Below, in pieces: positions 18,312 to 27,987 of a stretch of 64,000 nucleotides of DNA. Source of the stretch: an uncultured Pseudohongiella sp. (GTDB taxonomy: Bacteria; Pseudomonadota; Gammaproteobacteria; Pseudomonadales; Pseudohongiellaceae). The position numbers were made by a program, and so were the translations under genes. Below the pieces are notes generated by a model that saw only the letters and a program-made list of their open reading frames with translations, had not been told where the DNA came from and searched no databases. The stretch lies in contig OX638323.1 in NCBI GenBank assembly GCA_951812715.1, positions 2,832,577-2,896,576 of the forward strand, given 5' to 3'. The stretch's first letter is position 1. Each line of letters starts with the position of its first letter.

Positions 18312-19781
18312 CTACTCTTGCCAGCCCCGGGCTCGGTCCAGGCTGGCCCTGAAGTGTGTCAATCCCCAGCGAAGGGATACAGCCGCCAAAATCGCGGCGC
18401 TTCCTGAAACGGCGACCATTGAATAGCGAAGCGCTGCCGGGTCGCGAAACCAATAGTCCGTCAATAGCGCGACCACGGTCGGTCCAAGACCGATTCCGAT
18501 CAGATTTACCGTGAAAAGGTAAAAGGCGCCCACTTGACCGCGCATTTCATTGGGGGCGATTTGCTGCAGCGCCGATACCGCGACGCCCCAAGGGGCGCTT
18601 GAGCACAGGATCATGGGCGCCATTACGGCCAGCGACAATTCGGCGGTCGGCATTAACGGGTAGGCGACCGCTGGCGCGACTACGCCAAAAGCGCAAAGCG
18701 AGGCGGTGATGAACGGGCCGCCGACACGACCGCCGCGGTCGAAGCGGTCCGCCAGCCAACCGCCGAGATACACGCCCGCGCCGCCGAAAACGAGCAGCAA
18801 TATCCCATATGCGACCCCTGCCTCGGAGAGCTGCCAACCATAGGTTCTCGCCAGGAAGGTTGGAGTCCACAGCGCCATGCCGTTGACCAGCAAGCCGAGG
18901 CAGCCGAAGCCCACGGCATGGGCGGTGAAAGTACCAGAGTTCAACTTGAGAAACCGGCCGAATTCAGTGAGCGTGACGCCACGGTGGACTTCCCCGGACT
19001 CGGCGCGCAGCAGTTGCTTGCGCGCCGGTTCCCTGATTGTAAGCAGCAGAACCAATACCAGCGCACCCGGCGCCGCGACGTAGAAAAACACCATTTGCCA
19101 GGGCCTGATCACACCGATGACGGGCAAGACGGTATCCGGCATGCCGGCGACCGCCGCTACAATCGAGCCGCCGACGATATAGGCAATGCCAAAGCCGAGA
19201 TACGTGCCCATGACATAAGTGCTGCTGGCCCTGGATATAAGCGCGGGTCTGAAATAATCGGCGATCAGAGAATAGGCCGCCGGATTGAGGGCTGCTTCCC
19301 CGAAGCCGACGCCGACTCGCGCCAGGAACAGATGGGTAAAGGTTTTGGCGCCGCCGCACGCCGCGGTCATGACTGACCACACAGCGACGCCCGCGGCGAT
19401 GATGCCGATACGGTGGCGCCGATCCACCAGCCGCCCGATGGGGAAACCCATCAACGTATAGAAAAGTACGAATGCAAAACCGTGCAACAGGCTGACCTGG
19501 GTATCGGATACGCCGATGTCCCGCTTTATCGGATCGACCAGCAGGGTCAGGATGGAACGGTCCACGTAGGCGATAATGTAAGCGAACATGAGGACCGCGA
19601 CGACATACCAGGCGTAGGATTGGCTTGGGTATTCATGCGGACGTTTTTCCAATGGCCGCTGCCGAGCTGATTTTTCGAGAGGAGGCACGTATCGCAATCC
19701 TGGTTGTTGTCGAGCTGCTCGCGGCTGCCGGCGAACGCTCGTGTCGTGATCAGTTCGGTCCGGCCCCGGGGGATTGGGCAT
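18312..19781 (-). CDS. MFS transporter (spinster-like)
   Basis: About 489 residues with twelve predicted membrane segments. AYVDRSILTLLVDPIKRDIG in segment 1 and GFPIGRLVDRRHR between segments 2 and 3 are MFS signatures of the spinster-like branch, common in catabolic clusters. The start is uncertain: ATG 19781 overlaps hyuB by 32 bp, while a TTG near 19655 would remove a Pro/Arg-rich leader. It probably imports a pathway substrate or exports a product such as an N-carbamoyl amino acid. Confidence 0.85.
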   Translation of the reverse strand: MPNPPGPDRTDHDTSVRRQPRAARQQPGLRYVPPLEKSARQRPLEKRPHEYPSQSYAWYVVAVLMFAYIIAYVDRSILTLLVDPIKRDIGVSDTQVSLLHGFAFVLFYTLMGFPIGRLVDRRHRIGIIAAGVAVWSVMTAACGGAKTFTHLFLARVGVGFGEAALNPAAYSLIADYFRPALISRASSTYVMGTYLGFGIAYIVGGSIVAAVAGMPDTVLPVIGVIRPWQMVFFYVAAPGALVLVLLLTIREPARKQLLRAESGEVHRGVTLTEFGRFLKLNSGTFTAHAVGFGCLGLLVNGMALWTPTFLARTYGWQLSEAGVAYGILLLVFGGAGVYLGGWLADRFDRGGRVGGPFITASLCAFGVVAPAVAYPLMPTAELSLAVMAPMILCSSAPWGVAVSALQQIAPNEMRGQVGAFYLFTVNLIGIGLGPTVVALLTDYWFRDPAALRYSMVAVSGSAAILAAVSLRWGLTHFRASLDRARGWQE

Positions 19782-21459
19782 CGTTGGTGCGGCTTTCCAG
19801 CCCGTAATCGTTCGCCGCCTCTGTTGTGTCGATGTAACCATTCCTGATATCCGAGAGAATTTCCGCGCTCGGGCGCGACCTTGGATCGCCGAAACCACCG
19901 CCGTTGGCGGTGACGATCCGGACAATGTCGCCGCGACCGAGTTCCAGATTGGCCGCGCTCGCCAACTCGATGACTTGTCCGTCGCTCCTAAGCAGTTCGA
20001 GTCGGTTGCGGGAGCCATCGCGCCCGCCGGCAATTCCCCAGGGAGGGGTGACCCTGCGGGAAAATTCGGCGGTCAGCCAGGCCCGCTTGGCGAGAATCCG
20101 ATAACGCAAGTCGATACCTTTGCCCCCGCGGAAGCGGCCCGCTCCGCCGCTTTCGCCGTTAAGGGTCAAGCGATCTACTTCGATCCCGTTGCGGGCTTCG
20201 TTGATTTCCACCGGGCAATTGAAGGTGTCACCATGGGATGCGGAAAATTGCGCGTTTTCGCCGTCCTTCAACGCGCTTGCGCCCCAACCGCCCACTTCGG
20301 GCTCGATGAAAGTGCGGTCGGCGCCGTTCACGTCCTCGCTTCGAATCAGCGTCGCGCAGATCGAACAAAAATGTCCCGCTGGCATAAGCTCAGGCATGTG
20401 CGGCGCCAGGGCCTTGCAGATCAGGTCCGCGGAACGGATCTTGTTTTCGTAATACAACCCCACCGGCGCCGGCGCCTGAGCGTGGAATAGCGTGCCGGGA
20501 GTGGTCAGCAATTTGAGCGGTCTGAAGCTGCCCGCGTTGGCCCAGTGCCCGGGAGCCGCGATTCCCTTGAAAACGGCTTGCGCGCTGACCCGAGTGCTGT
20601 TCACGGTGGAATTTACTGGACCTTGGTCTTGCGGCGGGTTGTCGCGCAAGTCAACAATAAAGGCGTCCTCGGTAATTGTGACCGCGGCGTGGATGAGTCG
20701 ACCATCGTCCAGGTGGTCCTCTGCTTCAAAACACCCTTTGGGAAGCGCTTTCATGCCAAGCCGCGATAAGCGCTCGCCATATTCGAGATAAGCGCGAATC
20801 GCCCGCTCCACCGCGCTGGCGCCGTACTTTCGGCAAAGTTCGCGCAAGCGCCGTTCGCCGGTTCGGAGAGCGCTGATTCCGGCCCAGAGGTCGCCGATGC
20901 ATTGCTCTGGCAAACGGCTGTTTGCTCGGATAATGTCGAATACGGGCGCCACCTCCTTGCCTGCATGGAATAGGCGCACGTCAGGCAAGATCAGGCCTTC
21001 CTGGAAAAGTTCCGTTGCCGCCGGCGACAGGGAGCCGGGCGACATCCCACCTAGGTCAAGCCAATGTCCCTTGCTCGCGGTCCAGGCGATAAGCCGGTCA
21101 TCGTGGAATATCGGCATCGTCAGTGAAACATCGTTGATGTGGCTCACACCACCGGTATACGGGTCGTTGGAGATGAAAATGTCGCCGTCGCGGATGCCGC
21201 CGGCGTGCTTTGCGATAACGGCCTTGACCGCGGGGTCCAACATGCCGACAAAACTGGGAATTCCAGCTCCCGCGCTGGCAAGTTCGCCTTCCGCGTCGGT
21301 GATGGCGACACCGAAATCAAGAACTTCATAGATCACCGAACTCATCGCGGCGCGGGCCATTGAGGAAAACATTTCATCGGTGATGGCGGTGAGCGAGAGT
21401 TGAATGATCTCGGCCGTGAACGGGTCCAGGTCACTATTGCCGCTGAATGCGTCGTTCAC
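19750..21459 (-). CDS. hyuB: hydantoinase B / oxoprolinase family subunit (second HyuB)
   Basis: 569 residues. HyuB-family features include FTAEIIQLSLTAITDEMF at the N-terminus, FGVAITDAEGELAS, and NDPYTGGVSHINDV near residue 98, plus a glycine-rich C-terminal core. With HyuA it would make an ATP-dependent N-methylhydantoinase/oxoprolinase-type ring-opening enzyme. It is a clear paralogue of the adjacent hyuB-like gene but quite divergent: the conserved GGTHL-type motif reads GGVSHI here. Two B subunits for one A subunit is unusual. Confidence 0.88.
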   Translation of the reverse strand: MNDAFSGNSDLDPFTAEIIQLSLTAITDEMFSSMARAAMSSVIYEVLDFGVAITDAEGELASAGAGIPSFVGMLDPAVKAVIAKHAGGIRDGDIFISNDPYTGGVSHINDVSLTMPIFHDDRLIAWTASKGHWLDLGGMSPGSLSPAATELFQEGLILPDVRLFHAGKEVAPVFDIIRANSRLPEQCIGDLWAGISALRTGERRLRELCRKYGASAVERAIRAYLEYGERLSRLGMKALPKGCFEAEDHLDDGRLIHAAVTITEDAFIVDLRDNPPQDQGPVNSTVNSTRVSAQAVFKGIAAPGHWANAGSFRPLKLLTTPGTLFHAQAPAPVGLYYENKIRSADLICKALAPHMPELMPAGHFCSICATLIRSEDVNGADRTFIEPEVGGWGASALKDGENAQFSASHGDTFNCPVEINEARNGIEVDRLTLNGESGGAGRFRGGKGIDLRYRILAKRAWLTAEFSRRVTPPWGIAGGRDGSRNRLELLRSDGQVIELASAANLELGRGDIVRIVTANGGGFGDPRSRPSAEILSDIRNGYIDTTEAANDYGLESRTNDAQSPGAGPN

Positions 21460-21548
21460 GATGGTCCTCCGATCCGCGGGGGCGCGAATTCGCCTTGGTG
21501 GAAATCGCGCTTCTGGACGGCGACGATAGGCAACGCGATTGATGCCGG

Positions 21549-23222
21549 TCAGCGCGCGAAGCCATACTCGCGCCGGGCTTGTTCCGGCGTGACGTAGCCG
21601 TTGAGCAGATCCTGTTCAATGGCGTCGAGTTCCCTCGCCTCGGCGCTGCCGTAACCACCGCCGTTGGCCGTGGTCAAGCGTATGAGCTCGCCTTTTTCGG
21701 CGCGTACCGTCGTGCACATCCCGAAACGCTCGACCCGACCGTCAGCGCGCAAAATCTGTGCGTAGTTCGTACTGCCCTCGGAACCTCCGGCCAGACTCCA
21801 CGGCCTGCTTTCGGTGCGGCTCGCGGCATAGGTCAGAAACGCCTCGTCGGAGATAACGCGGTAATCGGTGATTACGCCTCTGCCGCCCCGGAATTGCCCG
21901 GCCCCGCCGCCTTCCATGTTGAAGGCGTATTGTTCGACTCGCAGTCCATAACGGCTTTCAAACAATTCGACGGGAATATTGTAGGTTTCGCCGTTGCCAC
22001 AACAGAATTGTCCATTGTCTCCATCAAGTCCCAGTGATGCGCCCCAGCCTCCAACCAGAGGTTCTCCCATGACATAGAGATCGCCGGTTTCCGGATGCGC
22101 GCCGGAAATAAAGGTGGCGCCGACGCTACGCTGATGACCCGCCGACAAGCAATGCGGCAACACTGGAGCAAGCGCTTTCCACATGACATCGATGGCGGCT
22201 ATCAATGATTCGTAGTACAGGGAAACGGGCGCCGGGGAACACGCCGATATGAGCGTGCCGTTCGGACAGACGACTTCCAGCGGGCGGAAACAGCCGCCGT
22301 TGGCCGGAATATCCGGATTGGTGACCGCCTTGAACAGGCATCTCGCCCCGGTTACCAGTCCCGTGTAAGAGCAATTGACCGGACCGGGCGCCTGACAAGA
22401 AGTACCGGAAAAATCAGCGATCATCTTTTCGCTGTTGACCGAGACTTTTACCTTGATCGTGAATGGTCCGTTGCCGAGCCCATCATCTTCCACCACATCC
22501 GCGGCCTCGTATACGCCGTGCGGAAGCTTGGCCATTTCCACGAGCGTCATGCGTTCGCCGTAGGCGAGCAGCGAATCCATCGCCGATACCAGCTCGCCGC
22601 ATCCGTACTTGTTGACCAGTTCGAGAATGCGCCTGCCGCCGACGCGGGCGGCGGCGACGCCGGCGTGCATGTCGCCTATGGTCGAGTCAGGCAGCCTCAC
22701 ATTGTCCCGGATCAATTGCACCAGAGATCGGTTCAGCCTTCCTTCCTCATACAGTTTGAGGAATCTGAAATGCAGTCCCTCCTGGTAAATTTCCGTTGCT
22801 TCGGTTGAAACACTGCCCGGCTGCGCGCCGCCAACCTCGGTCCAGTGCGCCTTGTTGACGGTGAACGCAATCAACTCATCAGCGTAAAACACCGGCAGCA
22901 CGATAACCACGTCCGAAAGATGCGTGCCGCCGCCGGCGTAGGGCGAATTCGTTATGATCACATCGCCCGGCCGGATGTCTCCCTCGGCGGGATAGTGTTC
23001 CAGCACACTTTGCACGGCGGTGTCTAGCGTGGCGAGAAACGCGGTGACGCCGTTGCCCTGGCCAAGCAAGTTTCCTTTCGCATCGGTTACGCCAACCGCG
23101 AAGTCGGTCGTCTCGTAAATTATGGGGCTCATCGAAGTGCGGATCACGGCGCTGAACATTTCTTCGCCGATCGCAACCAATGCGTCCTTGATGATTTCCA
23201 TTGTGAAGACATCTGTTGTCAT
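21549..23222 (-). CDS. hyuB: hydantoinase B / oxoprolinase family subunit (first HyuB)
   Basis: 557 residues. FTMEIIKDALVAIGEEMF, FAVGVTDAKGNLLGQG and NSPYAGGGTHLSDVV are HyuB signatures, closer to the consensus than in the next gene. It starts 3 bp after hyuA, so the two are probably translationally coupled and form the core A/B enzyme, which uses ATP to open a cyclic amide or ureide ring. The gap to the second hyuB is 89 bp. Confidence 0.92.
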   Translation of the reverse strand: MTTDVFTMEIIKDALVAIGEEMFSAVIRTSMSPIIYETTDFAVGVTDAKGNLLGQGNGVTAFLATLDTAVQSVLEHYPAEGDIRPGDVIITNSPYAGGGTHLSDVVIVLPVFYADELIAFTVNKAHWTEVGGAQPGSVSTEATEIYQEGLHFRFLKLYEEGRLNRSLVQLIRDNVRLPDSTIGDMHAGVAAARVGGRRILELVNKYGCGELVSAMDSLLAYGERMTLVEMAKLPHGVYEAADVVEDDGLGNGPFTIKVKVSVNSEKMIADFSGTSCQAPGPVNCSYTGLVTGARCLFKAVTNPDIPANGGCFRPLEVVCPNGTLISACSPAPVSLYYESLIAAIDVMWKALAPVLPHCLSAGHQRSVGATFISGAHPETGDLYVMGEPLVGGWGASLGLDGDNGQFCCGNGETYNIPVELFESRYGLRVEQYAFNMEGGGAGQFRGGRGVITDYRVISDEAFLTYAASRTESRPWSLAGGSEGSTNYAQILRADGRVERFGMCTTVRAEKGELIRLTTANGGGYGSAEARELDAIEQDLLNGYVTPEQARREYGFAR

Positions 23223-23225
23223 CGA

Positions 23226-25307
23226 TCAATCCTCAAGACTTATCGCCACATGGTAGTTGCCGTAGCCGTCAACGGAAACTTCGTGCTTCGGCGCGACCAC
23301 GAGTGTGACCGCGGGTTCCTGCACGACAGCCGGACCCTTGAAGGTCATTCCAGGTTCCAGTGCAAGTCCGTCGTAAATGGCGGCTTCATGAATGCCGTGC
23401 TTGTCGAAATCCACCTTCCGTCCCGGCAGCGAAGTTTGCGCCAGAGTCCGGCCGGTCACGGGTTTGGGTAACAGTTGCGGTTTGGGAACGGAGACGACCG
23501 CAACCAGGTGGAAGTTGACAAGCTGAACGCCGGTGTCCAGCCGGTAGGTGTAACGTTGCTCGTGCGCGTCGTGAAATCTCGCGATCGATTCATCGACTTC
23601 GAAAGGCTCTTCCGGACGCCGAATGGGCAAAGCGATCTTCACCGTGTGCTCCTGGCCTTGATAGCGCATATCCGCGTGGTACTCGAAGGTGATCTGCGAT
23701 GCGGCAATGCCTTCGTCGGCGTAGTCTTTGTTCGCTTGGGCGATCATTGAGCCAAAGGTGTCCGTCACCGTGGGCGCGTTCGCCGGCCCCAACGGCATCG
23801 GTCGGGTCTGCAAGTAATCGCGCCGCAGATCGGTTAGCAGCATTCCCCAGGCGGAAAACACCGCCGAGTTGACGGGAACAATGACGCGGGGCACTTTCAA
23901 TTCCTCGGCCAGCGCCACCGCGTGCATGGCGCCGCCGCCGCCGAAGGCGATCAAGGCGAAGTCGCGGGGATCGTATCCCTTGTTGGTGGAAACGAGACGC
24001 AGGGCATTTGTCATGTTGGCGTTGGCGATACGAATCACGCCCCGAGCGAGCGCTTCGCGGTCAATGCCCAAGCGATCCCGCAGCGGTTTGAATGCCCGGT
24101 CGACGGCGCCCCAGTCCGGCTCGATTTCGCCGCCGACGAAACTGTTTGGATCAATGCGCCCAAGCGCCAGATTGGCGTCGGTGGACGTGGGTTCTTCCCC
24201 TCCCTTGCCGTAAGCCGCCGGTCCCGGGTCCGCGCCGGCGGACTGCGGCCCCACGTGTAATTTGCCGCCCTTGTCCACCCAGGCGATGGAACCTCCGCCA
24301 TTGCCGATTTCGACGATTTCAGTTACCGGGGTCTGGATGGGGTAGCCTGGATTCTTGCGGGTTTTGCCAATGTAGTAGTCGGTGCCGACTTTCACTTCGC
24401 CGTCTTCGATAAGCGCGCATTTCGCGGTGGTCCCGCCAATATCGAGCACGATCAGGTTTTTCTCCCCGATAACCTTGCCGAGATAGGCCGCGGCGAAAAT
24501 CCCACTGGCAGGGCCTGATTCCACCATTGCGATGGGGTTGGCTTTGGCGGCCTGTACAGTGGCGATGCCGCCATTCGACTGCATCATGAACGCCTTGCCC
24601 CGGAATCCGCTCGCGTGGAGCTGTTTTTCCAGCGAGTCGATGTAGCGGTTCGCAATTGGATGCACGTAGGCCGCAAGCACGGTGGTGTTGGTCCGCTCGT
24701 ACTCCCGCCATTCGCGACTGATTTCATGAGAGGCCAGAACGGAGACTTCGGGCCAGAGTTGCTTTATGCGTTCGACAACCAGCCGCTCGTTTTCCGTGCT
24801 TGCATAGGAGTGGAGAAAGCATACCGCGATGGCTTCCACTTGATGCGAACGGAAGTAATCCAGCAGTTTCGGCAACGGCTCGAGATCTACTCCCCGCAGC
24901 AGTTCGCCCTGGTAGCCGACACGCTCGTCGAGTTCAGCCCGCAAGTACCTCTCGACAAAGGGCTTCGGCTTGCGGAAATTGAAATTGAACAGGTCCGGAC
25001 GGTTGCCTCTGGCGATCTCCAGTACGTCGCGAAAACCCTTTGTCGTCACCAGAGCGGTCTTAACGCCTTTTTTTTCGGTCAGCGCGTTGATGACGACGGT
25101 GGTTCCATGAGCGAAAAACGAAAGATCCGCGGGCGAAAGCGAAGCTTTCCTCATGGAGTTGATAACTCCCCTTTCAAAGTTCGGTGGCGTGGTGTCGGTT
25201 TTAGTCGCGTTCACCGGGCCGCACGCCGCGGTTTCCTCATCCACGGAATAATAAACGAGATCCGTGAAGGTGCCCCCAACATCGCTGGCCGCCCTGAAGG
25301 TAGTCAT
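23226..25307 (-). CDS. hyuA: hydantoinase A / oxoprolinase family subunit
   Basis: 693 residues. Hydantoinase/oxoprolinase N-terminal motif ASDVGGTFTDLVYY at the start, then FFAHGTTVVINALTEKKG, the second phosphate-binding motif LDIGGTTAKCAL near residue 290, and AFGGGGAMHAVALAEEL. These are the ATP-binding sites of the ASKHA-fold A subunit. The length is standard. Relatives act on hydantoins, 5-oxoproline or (with a third subunit) acetone. No acetone-carboxylase gamma subunit is nearby, and hydantoin racemase and NCS1 genes are, so a hydantoin-like ring is favoured. Confidence 0.94.
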   Translation of the reverse strand: MTTFRAASDVGGTFTDLVYYSVDEETAACGPVNATKTDTTPPNFERGVINSMRKASLSPADLSFFAHGTTVVINALTEKKGVKTALVTTKGFRDVLEIARGNRPDLFNFNFRKPKPFVERYLRAELDERVGYQGELLRGVDLEPLPKLLDYFRSHQVEAIAVCFLHSYASTENERLVVERIKQLWPEVSVLASHEISREWREYERTNTTVLAAYVHPIANRYIDSLEKQLHASGFRGKAFMMQSNGGIATVQAAKANPIAMVESGPASGIFAAAYLGKVIGEKNLIVLDIGGTTAKCALIEDGEVKVGTDYYIGKTRKNPGYPIQTPVTEIVEIGNGGGSIAWVDKGGKLHVGPQSAGADPGPAAYGKGGEEPTSTDANLALGRIDPNSFVGGEIEPDWGAVDRAFKPLRDRLGIDREALARGVIRIANANMTNALRLVSTNKGYDPRDFALIAFGGGGAMHAVALAEELKVPRVIVPVNSAVFSAWGMLLTDLRRDYLQTRPMPLGPANAPTVTDTFGSMIAQANKDYADEGIAASQITFEYHADMRYQGQEHTVKIALPIRRPEEPFEVDESIARFHDAHEQRYTYRLDTGVQLVNFHLVAVVSVPKPQLLPKPVTGRTLAQTSLPGRKVDFDKHGIHEAAIYDGLALEPGMTFKGPAVVQEPAVTLVVAPKHEVSVDGYGNYHVAISLED

Positions 25308-25318
25308 GCCCGGATTCC

Positions 25319-27640
25319 TTAGAAATTAAAGCGATAGTCGATGCGCCAGATGCGCGGGGCGGCCGGATGCACGAACAGCGGCGTTACGATTTCCGAGTTG
25401 TAGATCTCGTCGGTCGCGTTGTTTACGTACGCCGATAAGGTCCAGTCGGAGCTCTCGAGTCCGAACCTGAGATTGACCAGGCTCAGCGAGTCCCTCGGAT
25501 ACGCGTTCTCTGGAGTCCAATACTGTTCTCCTCGCCACTCATAATCCGCGCGGGCGAAAAACGTCAGTCCGTTGCCGGCGGCGACACGAAATTGTGCGCC
25601 CGTGTTGAATGTCCCATCCGCGACATAGGGCAGATCGTTGCCCACGGTTTGCGGCCGTTCCGCATAGGCGGTGATTTCACTGTCGGTCCTGCCGTAGGCG
25701 GCATAGAGATCAAGATTATCGCTGGCGCGCCAGATCGCCTCGATTTCGAAACCGCCAAGATCGGCCTTGTCGATATCCTCGAATACCTGAACGAACGCTT
25801 GCCCATCAAAAGGGAAGTACTGCGTGTTTTCCACGGTGGAATCGAACCAGGCCGCATTCACGGTGAGTCCGCCGAATTGTGTCTTGATTCCCAACTCGAA
25901 CGCGCTGTTTTCTTCCTGGTCGATGACATCCTTGGACAGGCTGAAGTCGCTGATGCCGGGGTAGTTGTATTGACCCGCGCGATAACCTATGCCCCAGCTT
26001 CCATAAATATTGATTTCGTCCGAGAGTTGGTATCCAAGCGTAATCTTCGGCTGAAACTTGCTGAAGGACTTTTCGTTCGTATCGCTTGAAGGCCGGGTGT
26101 GACTCAGCAATTCGTCGAAAGTGGTGTAGACGCCGCAATTGGCATTGGGGACGTCGTCCGCGGAATCGGAACAGGCCACGGCGGTGTAAGGCTGATTGGC
26201 GCCGTTGAATTGAAGGTTGTAGACACGTCCAGCCGTATTGTAAGGGTTTACATTTTGTTCGCGAGTTTCTTCATCGTGACGCGCGGCCAGCGACAAGGTA
26301 AGGGTGTCAGTGAAATCGTAGTCCAGGCTGGCGAACACCGCCCAGGCGGAACTGTCCTCAAGGAACGACAGGAAGTTGCCGGGGGCCGTTCCGGTCGGGT
26401 TGGTGCTGTTCTCGAACTGCGGCACAGTCGTCGGGCGCTTGATGCCCAGCCCCGTGTCAATTCCCGTGGCCGTGGTGCGAAGCCGTTCCCATGACAGGAA
26501 ATAAGCGCCCGCCTGGGCGCGCAATCGGTCGCTGAATTCGGTCTCGATCCTGAATTCCTGGCTCCATCCATCGACATTGACGTACGAATGCTGGGTGCCG
26601 TCCAGATAGGAGAGATAAGGCGCGCGATCAGCGACCGACGAGGCTTCCAACTCATCAAAGGTTGTAACGGATTTGAATGTGACGGAGCCAAACTCCCGGT
26701 CGATCTTGAGCGACACGTTGGCGGTGTCGCGAAAACCGCGGTCAGGATTGTTGGCGACGTATGGGAGGTTCACCAGATTGGCGCCTTCGCGGTTTACCTG
26801 TTCCGGCGTGACTCCGAGTTCCGCGCCTGTTCCCAGAAAAACACCGAATACTTCGAAGTTGGCCGCGCCTGGCCAATGAAACCCGATCCCTTTGCCCTCA
26901 TGCTTCGAAAACTGGGCCTTCAAGTCGACCAACAACTCCGAACTCGGCCTCCAGCTCAAACGGCCCCGGAGCGTCCTGTCGCTGAAGGGGTCCACTTCGT
27001 CTCCCAGGGTCACGTTCTCGAAATATCCGTCCCGATCCAGCACCCGCCCGGACAATCGGAAAGCCAGACTCTCCGAAAGCGGTCCGCTGTAGGATGCCTC
27101 GACGCCCACTTCATCCGCTGTTCCATAGCTCATCTTGACGTAGCCTTCAGGCTCGGTTGCCGGCGGATTAGTGGTGATGATGATCGCGCCGTTGGTCGCG
27201 TTTCGCCCGTAGAGCGCGCCTTGGGGGCCTTTCACCACTTCGATTTGCCGAACGTCGAAAATCTGACTGATGAATTGTCTGGCATTAACGACCAGCACAT
27301 CGTCCACGACTACCGCCACCGGGAGTTCGCCGTTGCGGACCCGGCTCAATCCCCGCACGGTGAGAAAGGAAGTCCCCATGGTTTGAGATTCCGCCAACGT
27401 CACATTCGGCGTGAGTTGGATGAAGTCGGCGGTCTGGGTAATGCCGGCGTCCTCGATCTGTGCGGCGGTAAACGCATTCACGGAGATAGGCGCTTCCTGG
27501 ATTCTCTCTTCCACCCTGCGCGCCGTCACCAGGATTTCTTCCAGTTCCGCCTGATCTTGCGGTTCGTCTTGCGCTACTGTTTCAAACGCGATCGCCCATA
27601 GAACCGCAACGCTCATGATCTTGATTTGGCAGTCAATCAT
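25319..27640 (-). CDS. TonB-dependent outer-membrane receptor of the hydantoin-type cluster
   Basis: 773 residues. Signal peptide to about residue 23, a TonB-box-like EEILVTARR near 34-42, a plug domain (VRGLSRVRNGELPVAVVVDD, then VKGPQGALYGRNATNGAI) and a 22-strand barrel ending in aromatic DYRFNF. It is the first gene of the minus-strand cluster and ends 11 bp before hyuA. Coupling to a ureide-ring hydrolase implies the substrate is too large or too scarce for porins. No heme- or siderophore-specific motif was noticed. Confidence 0.9.
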   Translation of the reverse strand: MIDCQIKIMSVAVLWAIAFETVAQDEPQDQAELEEILVTARRVEERIQEAPISVNAFTAAQIEDAGITQTADFIQLTPNVTLAESQTMGTSFLTVRGLSRVRNGELPVAVVVDDVLVVNARQFISQIFDVRQIEVVKGPQGALYGRNATNGAIIITTNPPATEPEGYVKMSYGTADEVGVEASYSGPLSESLAFRLSGRVLDRDGYFENVTLGDEVDPFSDRTLRGRLSWRPSSELLVDLKAQFSKHEGKGIGFHWPGAANFEVFGVFLGTGAELGVTPEQVNREGANLVNLPYVANNPDRGFRDTANVSLKIDREFGSVTFKSVTTFDELEASSVADRAPYLSYLDGTQHSYVNVDGWSQEFRIETEFSDRLRAQAGAYFLSWERLRTTATGIDTGLGIKRPTTVPQFENSTNPTGTAPGNFLSFLEDSSAWAVFASLDYDFTDTLTLSLAARHDEETREQNVNPYNTAGRVYNLQFNGANQPYTAVACSDSADDVPNANCGVYTTFDELLSHTRPSSDTNEKSFSKFQPKITLGYQLSDEINIYGSWGIGYRAGQYNYPGISDFSLSKDVIDQEENSAFELGIKTQFGGLTVNAAWFDSTVENTQYFPFDGQAFVQVFEDIDKADLGGFEIEAIWRASDNLDLYAAYGRTDSEITAYAERPQTVGNDLPYVADGTFNTGAQFRVAAGNGLTFFARADYEWRGEQYWTPENAYPRDSLSLVNLRFGLESSDWTLSAYVNNATDEIYNSEIVTPLFVHPAAPRIWRIDYRFNF

Positions 27641-27987
27641 TGGTTTGCTCCCCCGTCACTGTCTGCGAGTCCTGACTCAAAGTACCTTCTAATTATCAGA
27701 GGCGGCCGCGGCGGAACATACCGCACAAAAGGGTAGTATGCGGCGCGATTCGAAGTTGGCCGGGTAAGCCGAATCAACCCTTTCGGGTGGTTGGGCGAGC
27801 AGGAATTCCGAGCGCTGGCCGCGCGCGCCCGAGTACAATGGCTTTCGCCTTTGAATTCAGCGGTGTCGCCGCGAGGCGTACGAAAGCCCGACTGAACCAG
27901 GGCGTGCTTTCAGCTTTTCGGCGTTGCAACCGATTTAGGAGTTGACTGTGGAGCCTTCTTTCTTCGACCACATTCTAGGCGCGGCTC
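27641..27987. other. intergenic region at the right edge of the hydantoin island
   Basis: 347 bp between the divergent TonB receptor and pgpA genes. It must hold the promoters for both, but no convincing -35/-10 pair or operator was found. No credible coding frame, tRNA or transposon end was seen. Confidence 0.5.

Noticed and set aside
19781..20033. N-terminal extension of the MFS transporter to 573 residues
   Set aside because: It would lie inside the hyuB coding sequence in another frame and adds a non-conserved, low-complexity leader.
26588..27601. Plus-strand open frame of about 337 codons inside the cluster's TonB receptor gene
   Set aside because: Shadow frame with no recognisable domain; the minus-strand receptor is complete and clear.
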